53,685 nucleotides of DNA from an uncultured Eubacteriales bacterium. GTDB taxonomy: Bacteria > Bacillota > Clostridia > Christensenellales > Aristaeellaceae. The notes under the pieces were generated by a model. It did not search any database. It worked only from the letters and a program-made list of their open reading frames with translations, and was not told where the DNA came from. The DNA lies in NCBI GenBank assembly GCA_902773895.1, contig CACYGB010000021.1, forward strand, positions 1-53,685. Reading direction: 5' to 3'. Below are positions 45,259-53,685 of this stretch, in pieces (the first letter of the stretch is position 1; every line of letters starts with the position of its first letter). The position numbers were made by a program, and so were the translations under genes.

Positions 45259-45303
45259 CTGGGGAAAACCATTCTTTGGCCTTCAAAGAATGGTTTTCCC
45301 CAG
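45259..45303 (-). terminator. Long-stem hairpin after dnaK
   Basis: A perfect 20-bp stem (CTGGGGAAAACCATTCTTTG with its complement at 45283-45302) and 5-nt loop. No long T-run follows, so it may act as a strong 3' stabiliser as well as a terminator. Confidence 0.65.
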
Positions 45304-45321
45304 AAATATCTATCCCGTTAC

Positions 45322-47788
<2,467 letters not shown>

Positions 47789-47791
47789 TTT

Positions 47792-48814
47792 TTATTCCCC
47801 CAGCAAATCGCTCAGGACGCCGCCCACAGCGCTCAGGGCGGACAGCACCCGGCTGTAGGGCATTCTGGTGGGCCCGATGACCCCCACGAAGCCCTTGTGG
47901 CCGCTGCCGACCCGGTAGGAGGCGGTGACCACGGAGCAGTCGGCCATTTCGGGCAGCCCCGTTTCCGGGCCGATCCGCACGCTGAAGGCGTCGCCGCTGC
48001 CGGACAGCAGCTGCATCAGCCGCTCCTTTTTCTCCAGCACGCTCAGGAACGCCCGCGCCTTATCCACGTCGGAATACTCCGGGTAGTTCAGGATGTTGTG
48101 GCTGCCGCCCACGGTGACTGTGTCGGTGGCGGACTGCTTTGCCATCTGGGACGCCAGATCGGCAATGCCCTGCAGCACCTGTGTGTCCCCGTCGCTTTGC
48201 CGGGCGTAGGCGCCCAGCATTTCCTGCACTTCCTGCAGTGTTTTGCCGGACAGCCTTTCCGTCAGCATCCGGGAAATGGCATACAGCGCGTCGCCGTCCA
48301 GTTTTTCCGACACGCGGATCACCGTGTCGCGGATGGCGCCGGTGTCGGTGACGATCACCAGCAGGGCCGCGCCCCGGGGCATCGGCACCAGCTGCAGGCA
48401 GCTGACCCGCAGCTCCAGCTGCTTGGGCATCATCACCACCGCGGTGTAGCGCGTGATTTCGGAGATGGCCTGGGCCGCCGTGGTGATCACGTCCTCCATC
48501 TGCCGCACCCGCTGGGAAAAGTAAGCCCGGGCGGCGGCGTCCTGGGGCACCCTGCGGCCGGAAAGCAATTCGTCCACATACAGACGGTACGCCTTCACGC
48601 TGGGCACGCGGCCGGCGGATACGTGGGGCTGGGCCAGATAGCCCAGCTCCTCCAGATCGCTCATTTCGTTGCGGATGGTGGCGCTGGAAAGGCTGGTTTC
48701 ATACTTGCGGGAAATGGTGCGGCTGCCCACCGGCATGGCCGTCAGGACATAGTCCTGAATAATGGCCCGCAGGATCCGTTCTTTCCGGGCGTCGATTTCC
48801 AGAGGATGATCCAC
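47792..48814 (-). CDS. hrcA: Heat-inducible transcription repressor HrcA
   Basis: A 340-residue repressor. N-terminal winged helix (ERILRAIIQDYVLTAMPVGSRTISRKYETSLSSATIRNEMSDLEELGYLAQPHVSAGRVPS) followed by a GAF-like dimerisation domain. It binds CIRCE and is kept active by GroEL. It represses its own operon through the perfect CIRCE element 26 bp upstream of the start. Confidence 0.97.
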   Translation of the reverse strand: MDHPLEIDARKERILRAIIQDYVLTAMPVGSRTISRKYETSLSSATIRNEMSDLEELGYLAQPHVSAGRVPSVKAYRLYVDELLSGRRVPQDAAARAYFSQRVRQMEDVITTAAQAISEITRYTAVVMMPKQLELRVSCLQLVPMPRGAALLVIVTDTGAIRDTVIRVSEKLDGDALYAISRMLTERLSGKTLQEVQEMLGAYARQSDGDTQVLQGIADLASQMAKQSATDTVTVGGSHNILNYPEYSDVDKARAFLSVLEKKERLMQLLSGSGDAFSVRIGPETGLPEMADCSVVTASYRVGSGHKGFVGVIGPTRMPYSRVLSALSAVGGVLSDLLGE

Positions 48815-48839
48815 GCGGCATCCGCTCCTTTCCGTTTTG

Positions 48840-48866
48840 TTAGCACTCTCGCTCGTTGAGTGCTAA
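48840..48866 (-). promoter_or_regulatory. CIRCE operator
   Basis: Perfect TTAGCACTC-N9-GAGTGCTAA (48840-48848, 48858-48866) just downstream of the hrcA -10, in the untranslated leader. Confidence 0.98.
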
Positions 48867-48877
48867 CTTACGGTGAT

Positions 48878-48906
48878 AGGATAGCACCTTTCCCGCGGGA
48901 TGTCAA
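48878..48906 (-). promoter_or_regulatory. hrcA-grpE-dnaK promoter
   Basis: Minus strand: perfect TTGACA (48901-48906), 17-bp spacer, TATCCT (48878-48883). Confidence 0.85.
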
Positions 48907-48953
48907 TAGGCTGGCAAAAAATATTTTCTTCCCGCATATTTTGACGAAAAAGC

Positions 48954-48982
48954 GTGACATTTGCCCCGTTCATCATTATAAT
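48954..48982 (+). promoter_or_regulatory. degV promoter
   Basis: GTGACA (48954-48959), 17-bp spacer, TATAAT (48977-48982). It gives a leader of about 135 nt. Confidence 0.75.
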
Positions 48983-48988
48983 AGGACA

Positions 48989-49117
48989 GGAAAACGAAGG
49001 ACCTGCGTCCGAACGAAGGGACAGGACGGAAGGAGCCGCTTCCATCCGGGCCGGCAGCCCGGCCGCCGGTTATGGGAAACCGGCACGGCAGAAGCCTGTC
49101 CCCAAAATAACAGGAGG
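48989..49117 (+). ncRNA. Structured leader RNA of degV, candidate riboswitch
   Basis: After a small hairpin GGAC-CTGC-GTCC (49000-49010), an 8-bp closing helix GGGACAGG (49018-49025) with CCTGTCCC (49095-49102) surrounds three perfect helices: GGAAG/CTTCC (49028-49043), CCGGGC/GCCCGG (49046-49062) and GCCGGTT/AACCGGC (49065-49084). The 3' strand of the closing helix (CCTGT, 49095-49099) can instead pair with ACAGG (49110-49114) in the ribosome binding site ACAGGAGG. No known riboswitch consensus fits that I can recognise. Confidence 0.6.
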
Positions 49118-49125
49118 AAAACTGC

Positions 49126-49998
49126 ATGGCTTTCTGGATCGTAACCGACGCCGCGTGCGATTTGCCCCAGGCGTATGTGGAAAAAGAAGAAAACATCACC
49201 ATCATGCCCATGGTGTACCGGATGGACGGGGTGGATCACCCCTGCACCCTGGGCGACGACAGCACCTGGCACCCCTTCTATGAAGCGCTGCGCGCCGGCA
49301 AGGTAGCCACCACGGCCCAGGTCAGCGCCGCCGAATACCAAAAAACCTTCCGGGAGCTGGCACGCCAGGGCCACGAGATCCTGTGCATCGTGTTTTCCTC
49401 CGGCCTCAGCGGCACCTACCAGGCCGCCCTGCTGGCCCAGGAAATGGTGCTGGAAGAAATGCCCGGCGCGAAGATCCTGGTGGTGGATTCCCTGTGCGCC
49501 TCCGCCGGCCAGGGGCTGTTTGTGCACTACGCCCTGCAAAAGCGGAAGGAAGGCCTGTCCGCCGAGGAAACCGCGCAGTGGCTCATCGATCACCGGCAGC
49601 AGTTCGTGCACTGGTTCACGGTGGACGATCTGGCCACCCTCAAACGCGGCGGCCGGGTCAGCGCCACGGCGGCCTTCATGGGCAGCATGCTGAAAATCAA
49701 ACCCATCCTGCATGTGAATTACGAGGGCAAGCTGATCCCCCGGGAAAAGGTGCAGGGCCGGAAAAAATCCCTGAAGGTGCTGGCGGAAAAGGTCAGCGAG
49801 CTGGCCGTTCCCAAGGAAGGGCAGACCCTGTTCATCGGCCACGGCGACTGCCGGGAGGATGCCGAATATACCCTGGAATACCTGAAAAGCCTGGGCTTTA
49901 AGCCCAAGGAAGTGCTCATCACCGCCATCGGCGCCATCATCGGCGCCCATTCCGGCCCCGGCACCCTGGCCTTGTTCTTCCTGGGCGAGGAGCGCTGA
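49126..49998 (+). CDS. DegV family protein (fatty-acid-binding, FakB-like)
   Basis: A 290-residue DegV protein. The N-terminal half has AFWIVTDAACDLP and the loop CIVFSSGLSGTYQAA; the C-terminal half has VDDLATLKRGGRVSATAAFMGSMLKIKPIL, a typical stretch, and GAIIGAHSGPGTLALFFLG. Family members bind a fatty acid between two domains, and some (FakB) present it to the kinase FakA for entry into phospholipids. No FakA is in the window. CAGGAGGAAAA precedes the ATG. The gene is preceded by an unusually structured leader and is monocistronic. Confidence 0.92.
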   Translation: MAFWIVTDAACDLPQAYVEKEENITIMPMVYRMDGVDHPCTLGDDSTWHPFYEALRAGKVATTAQVSAAEYQKTFRELARQGHEILCIVFSSGLSGTYQAALLAQEMVLEEMPGAKILVVDSLCASAGQGLFVHYALQKRKEGLSAEETAQWLIDHRQQFVHWFTVDDLATLKRGGRVSATAAFMGSMLKIKPILHVNYEGKLIPREKVQGRKKSLKVLAEKVSELAVPKEGQTLFIGHGDCREDAEYTLEYLKSLGFKPKEVLITAIGAIIGAHSGPGTLALFFLGEER

Positions 49999-50031
49999 AG
50001 CCCTCCGCCATAAAACCGGGTAAATCCCCGC

Positions 50032-50089
50032 AAAAAAATCCGGCGTTCTCGGCCGAAAGCTCTGCTTTCTCCGAAAACGCCGGTTTTTT
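50032..50089. terminator. Bidirectional terminator between degV and the CotH-type gene
   Basis: Thirteen-bp stem with one mismatch (50040-50052 with 50071-50083), inner GAAAGC/GCTTTC hairpin, A-tract on the left and T-tract on the right. Confidence 0.85.
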
Positions 50090-50097
50090 CTGCCGGA

Positions 50098-52446
50098 TCA
50101 GTACCGGATATTGGGGAAGTACTCCTTCATCCGCTCGTCACTGAGATTGAAAAATTTCTTCGTTTCCTGCACCAGCACGGTGCGCCGGTCGTAATTCCCG
50201 TTTTTGATGAACAGCCTGATGCCGGTGATGGCCTTGTTCCACGCGCCCATGGTGGATTTCCAGCGTGCCTGGCTGAAGGCCATATCGTGCTTCACTTCGT
50301 TGTTCAGCCGGTTCAGGATCTTTGTCACCCGCTCCGGCGTGAAGGTATTGTTCATATGGTACACAAACCGTGCCAGGAACGCCTTGCGGAAGGAAGCGTT
50401 TTTCAGCAGGGAGAAAATCACCAGGTTGTTGTGCTTTTCTTCCTCATACAGGCGGTAGGTGTACTTGTTCATGGAGATCTCTTTTTTCTGGAAAGACCAG
50501 TCCATGTCGTAATTCACCAGATGCCACCGGGTATCCGGCCCCTTGCGGGAACGCACGAAGTGGATGTTGGGCGTATCGGAATCGCCGGTATAGGGCCGCC
50601 AGATGAAGTAGTCGATAAAGCTGTCCACATTCAGCCGCGCCGCCACATATTCATAGGCGTCCTGATCAGCCAGGTTATGCTTCCTGCAGTAATCCATCAG
50701 CGCCAGCCAATCCTTGTTGCTGCCGGCCTTGGTTTCCTTTTCATTATAGATGATGTCCACGGCGTTCTCGTCGCCGCCCAGGTGGTTGACCACGAAGTTC
50801 TCGTTCACATGCTCCCGCATATAATACACGCCGTAATATTCCCCGCCGATAAACAGGTTCACGGGCCGGTAATGCTGGTAGAGCACATCCTCCGCCACCC
50901 CGGCGCCGATGGCGGTGCCAAACACGTCGTGCATGGGGTTGCCCGTGGTGCCCACGCGGAACACGAAGGAGTCGAAGCTGGTCACGTCCAGGTCATCAAA
51001 CGCCTTCACATCCACGGTGCTCTGGCCATATTTGCCGCGGAACTTTACCTTCCAGCCCCGGTTGGGCCGGGGGCGGGAGGTCTGGCCCGCGATGCCAAAG
51101 CCGCAGTCCAGGGAAAACAGCGTTTTCCCGTTGGCCTGGATGAAGGTAATGTTGGCCGGCACTTCCAGATCCTTGTCGTCCACGTTGTTCAGCAGGCCGT
51201 AGGAACGGTTGGTCATGTAGCTGCGGTCCACGGTAATGAACACGCTGGGCAGGGTATATTTGGCCGTGTCAAAGCGGTAGACCGCGGTGACGATCCTGGA
51301 TTTCAGCGATCCTTTGGGAATGGCGATGACCCGCAGCGTGGTGGAGCCGCTGATCCTGATGGGCTTGGTATACTGGGTGCTTTTCCCGGTGGGGATGCTG
51401 CCGTCGGTGGTGTAGTAGAAGGGGCCGTCGCCGGTGATCTTCACGGTGAAGGCCTTTTTATGGCCGCCGGAGGAGGAAACGGACAGCGTAGGCTCCTTGG
51501 CCAGTTTGCTGTACACCGTGCCGGTGTTGACGCTGCCCATGGTGGCCTTGGCAAAATACCCCGTCACCCCGTTCCTGCGGCCGTAAGCGGTGTCCAGCGG
51601 CAGCGGCGGAATGTTCAGCACGTCCACCACCTTTCCTTTGCTGGTGGACAGGTACACCTGCTCCCCCTTGGAGGACAGGCTGAACCCGGTGCAGCGGGAA
51701 TCGCGCTTGGTGTCGGTGCAAAAGACGGTGTAGTATTCCCCCGGCTTGAGCACCACGTTGGGCAGGCGGTATTTCTTCAGGCTTTTCTTGCTGTCGGACA
51801 GGTAGTAATTGGACAGTTGGATATTTCCCTTGCCGGCGTTGTACAGTTCCAGCATATCCGAACCCGGTATATTCCGGTTGACCGACGCGCGGAAATTGGC
51901 GCTGACGGCCTCGCTGATGGTCAGGCCGACGCGCACCTTGTTGTACCAGGAGGCGGCGCCTTTGGCGGTGTTCGCATAACCGGGCGAGGGGATGTAGCCC
52001 ATCCCGGCGCTGCGGTTCCACACCTGGCCCGTGCCCGCGGGCACGGTGATCTTGTCCACCCGGGCGCCGTCCTTATCCAGGATCTCCGCGGTGAAGCCGG
52101 ATTTGGACAGCTTGGGGTACTTTTTCCCGTCGCACACCAGCACGTAGTATTTGCCGGCCTTCAGCGTCACGGCGGGCAGCTGGGCCGTTTTGTTTTTCAC
52201 CTTCAGGGTGTAATTCTTCAGGTTCACGCTTTCTTCGCCGTAATTGTAGATTTCCAGATAATCCTGAAAATCCAGCGTCCACACGAAATCATTGTCGGCG
52301 CAGGCTTCCGTGATGCGCAGCGTCGCCTTTTTTTCTTCGTCCTTGGGGGCGCTTTCCGCGGCGGTATTTTCCGCCCCGGCGCTCCATGCGAACAGCATTC
52401 CCCAGATTCCGATCAGCAGCACGATCCACGGCCAGCGTTTTTTCAT
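50098..52446 (-). CDS. Secreted lamin-tail / CotH kinase family protein
   Basis: A 782-residue exported protein with a signal peptide ([21 protein letters not shown], about 4-25). Two lamin-tail domains follow (about 42-150 with [20 protein letters not shown]; about 175-300 with [22 protein letters not shown]), then a chitobiase C-terminal-like segment (about 330-400, [20 protein letters not shown]), then a CotH kinase domain (about 405-760) with [20 protein letters not shown] and [16 protein letters not shown]. CotH proteins of spore coats are protein kinases; secreted LTD-CotH proteins of Clostridia have unknown roles and are often linked to surface or cellulosome-like proteins. No dockerin or anchor is visible here. 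Confidence 0.9.
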   Translation of the reverse strand: MKKRWPWIVLLIGIWGMLFAWSAGAENTAAESAPKDEEKKATLRITEACADNDFVWTLDFQDYLEIYNYGEESVNLKNYTLKVKNKTAQLPAVTLKAGKYYVLVCDGKKYPKLSKSGFTAEILDKDGARVDKITVPAGTGQVWNRSAGMGYIPSPGYANTAKGAASWYNKVRVGLTISEAVSANFRASVNRNIPGSDMLELYNAGKGNIQLSNYYLSDSKKSLKKYRLPNVVLKPGEYYTVFCTDTKRDSRCTGFSLSSKGEQVYLSTSKGKVVDVLNIPPLPLDTAYGRRNGVTGYFAKATMGSVNTGTVYSKLAKEPTLSVSSSGGHKKAFTVKITGDGPFYYTTDGSIPTGKSTQYTKPIRISGSTTLRVIAIPKGSLKSRIVTAVYRFDTAKYTLPSVFITVDRSYMTNRSYGLLNNVDDKDLEVPANITFIQANGKTLFSLDCGFGIAGQTSRPRPNRGWKVKFRGKYGQSTVDVKAFDDLDVTSFDSFVFRVGTTGNPMHDVFGTAIGAGVAEDVLYQHYRPVNLFIGGEYYGVYYMREHVNENFVVNHLGGDENAVDIIYNEKETKAGSNKDWLALMDYCRKHNLADQDAYEYVAARLNVDSFIDYFIWRPYTGDSDTPNIHFVRSRKGPDTRWHLVNYDMDWSFQKKEISMNKYTYRLYEEEKHNNLVIFSLLKNASFRKAFLARFVYHMNNTFTPERVTKILNRLNNEVKHDMAFSQARWKSTMGAWNKAITGIRLFIKNGNYDRRTVLVQETKKFFNLSDERMKEYFPNIRY

Positions 52447-52480
52447 GGTTTTCTCCTCAAATCTGCCAAAATACCTGCCT

Positions 52481-52509
52481 ACTATACCATATCAAAGGAA
52501 GAAAGGCAA
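52481..52509 (-). promoter_or_regulatory. Promoter of the LTD/CotH gene
   Basis: Minus strand: TTGCCT (52504-52509), 17-bp spacer, TATAGT (52481-52486). Confidence 0.75.
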
Positions 52510-52597
52510 GCGACGGCGCTGGGTTTGCCCCCGTTTTGTCCGATTTTCCCGCGGGCAAAAACCGCGTCGGCGGGCAGAAATTGCCCCGGCGGAGGGG

Positions 52598-52626
52598 TTG
52601 TCAAATGGAGGGAATTTGGGTATAAT
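52598..52626 (+). promoter_or_regulatory. gap promoter
   Basis: TTGTCA (52598-52603), 17-bp spacer, TATAAT (52621-52626); AAGGAGG at 52663-52669 precedes the start. Confidence 0.85.
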
Positions 52627-52678
52627 ATGGATTGGTAATTGTTTACCTGCCAATGTACATTGCAAGGAGGAGTTTCCC

Positions 52679-53685
52679 ATGGTGAAAGTTGCTATTAACG
52701 GTTTCGGCCGCATCGGCCGCCTGGCTTTCCGGCAGATGTTCGGTGCCGAAGGCTACGACGTGGTCGCCATCAACGACCTGACCAGCCCCGCGATGCTGGC
52801 TCACCTGCTCAAGTATGACACCGCCCAGAAGGGCTACTGCGGCGTGATCGGCGAAAACAAGCACACCGTCGAAGCCACCGAAAATTCCATCATCGTGGAT
52901 GGCAAGGAAATCCGCATCTACGCTGAAAAGGACGCCAACAACTGCCCCTGGAAGGCCCTGGACGTGGACGTGGTGCTGGAATGCACCGGCTTCTACACCA
53001 GCAAGGAAAAGAGCCAGGCCCACATCAACGCCGGCGCCAAGAAGGTCGTTATCTCCGCTCCCGCGGGCAACGATCTGCCCACCATCGTGTACAACGTGAA
53101 CCACAACACCCTGACCAAGGAAGACACCATCATCTCCGCCGCCAGCTGCACCACCAACTGCCTGGCCCCCATGACCAAGGCGCTGAATGACGCGTATCCC
53201 ATCGTCAGCGGCATCATGACCACCGTTCACGCTTACACCGGCGACCAGATGATCCTGGACGGCCCCCATCGGAAGGGCGACCTGCAGCGTGCCCGTGCCG
53301 GCGCCGCCAACATCGTGCCCAACTCCACCGGCGCTGCCAAGGCCATCGGCCTGGTCATCCCCGAACTGAACGGCAAGCTGATCGGCTCCGCTCAGCGCGT
53401 GCCCGTGCCCACCGGCTCCACCACCATCCTGGTGGCCGTCGTCAAGGGCAAGGACATTACCAAGGATTCCATCAACGCCGCCATGAAGGCGCAGTCCTCT
53501 GAATCCTTCGGCTACACCACCGAAAAGCTGGTGTCCAGCGACATCATCGGCATGACCTACGGCTCCCTGTTCGATGCCAACCAGACCATGGTCACCAAGA
53601 TCGACGACGAAACCGCTCAGGTGCAGGTCGTTGCCTGGTATGACAACGAGAACAGCTACACCAGCCAGATGGTCCGCACCATCAA
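52679..53685 (+). CDS. gap: Glyceraldehyde-3-phosphate dehydrogenase, type I (3' end outside the window)
   Basis: 335 codons are in the window, which is almost the entire protein; only the last residues are missing. NAD-binding N terminus [18 protein letters not shown], then INDL, the active-site [13 protein letters not shown] with the catalytic cysteine, the histidine in [27 protein letters not shown] and WYDNENSY near the end. It converts glyceraldehyde 3-phosphate to 1,3-bisphosphoglycerate with NAD+ and phosphate in glycolysis. The promoter and ribosome binding site are close to consensus and the codon use looks strongly optimised, as expected for a highly expressed gene. Confidence 0.98.
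   Translation, partial: MVKVAINGFGRIGRLAFRQMFGAEGYDVVAINDLTSPAMLAHLLKYDTAQKGYCGVIGENKHTVEATENSIIVDGKEIRIYAEKDANNCPWKALDVDVVLECTGFYTSKEKSQAHINAGAKKVVISAPAGNDLPTIVYNVNHNTLTKEDTIISAASCTTNCLAPMTKALNDAYPIVSGIMTTVHAYTGDQMILDGPHRKGDLQRARAGAANIVPNSTGAAKAIGLVIPELNGKLIGSAQRVPVPTGSTTILVAVVKGKDITKDSINAAMKAQSSESFGYTTEKLVSSDIIGMTYGSLFDANQTMVTKIDDETAQVQVVAWYDNENSYTSQMVRTI

Overview
The window is about 54 kb of dense, GC-rich DNA from a low-branching anaerobic Bacillota, most likely a Clostridia-class organism. The reasons are HrcA/CIRCE control of hrcA-grpE-dnaK-dnaJ, a T-box leader, canonical -35/-10 promoters with 17-bp spacers, strong GGAGG ribosome binding sites, an LL-diaminopimelate aminotransferase (DapL) next to DapF, QueH, and a YtrA-type GntR/ABC cassette. 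The species cannot be fixed from sequence alone. Most of the window is housekeeping. I found no rRNA, tRNA, CRISPR array, insertion sequence or integrase.

Layout. 1-0.8 kb: two small AT-richer ORFs of unknown function, probably the edge of an accessory patch. 0.9-6.4 kb: an RlmI-type rRNA methyltransferase, then divergently a two-gene operon of a short-chain reductase and a 1108-residue acyl-AMP ligase/ACP/alpha-oxoamine synthase fusion, which reads as a compact route to a sphingoid-like amino-alcohol lipid. 6.5-10.1 kb (minus): amidohydrolase, secreted leucine-rich-repeat protein and a sodium:solute symporter with a palindromic operator. 10.3-13.2 kb: a small membrane protein, GntR-ABC-permease operon and a cytidylate-kinase-like protein. 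13.8-18.6 kb (minus): threonine-aldolase-like lyase, PsuG, and an XRE-cupin-acyl-CoA synthetase under a T-box. 18.7-25.3 kb: GH51 arabinofuranosidase, S20, small phosphatase, BirA, QueH, an FRG protein, an RNase PH/RdgB fusion and YfcE. 25.3-28.8 kb: MsrA/fRMsr, a decayed DUF2953::dacF chimera, RluB and MnmM. 29.0-37.6 kb: secreted SH3-like protein, sugar-phosphate isomerase, argS-dapF-dapL-purA. 38.2-43.2 kb (minus): a ferric/sugar-phosphate-type ABC importer with its own isomerase. 43.3-48.9 kb (minus): heat-shock operon with a secreted protein inserted before dnaJ. 49-53.7 kb: DegV behind a structured leader, a lamin-tail/CotH secreted protein, and gap running off the right edge.

The points most worth following are the reductase/AMP-ligase-ACP-AOS operon, the T-box on an acyl-CoA synthetase, the multi-helix leader of degV whose closing strand can also pair with the Shine-Dalgarno region, a 0.5-0.7 kb composite multi-hairpin element present three times and always between convergent genes, and the deletion scar that fused DUF2953 to the end of a dacF-like gene and removed what were probably sporulation genes.
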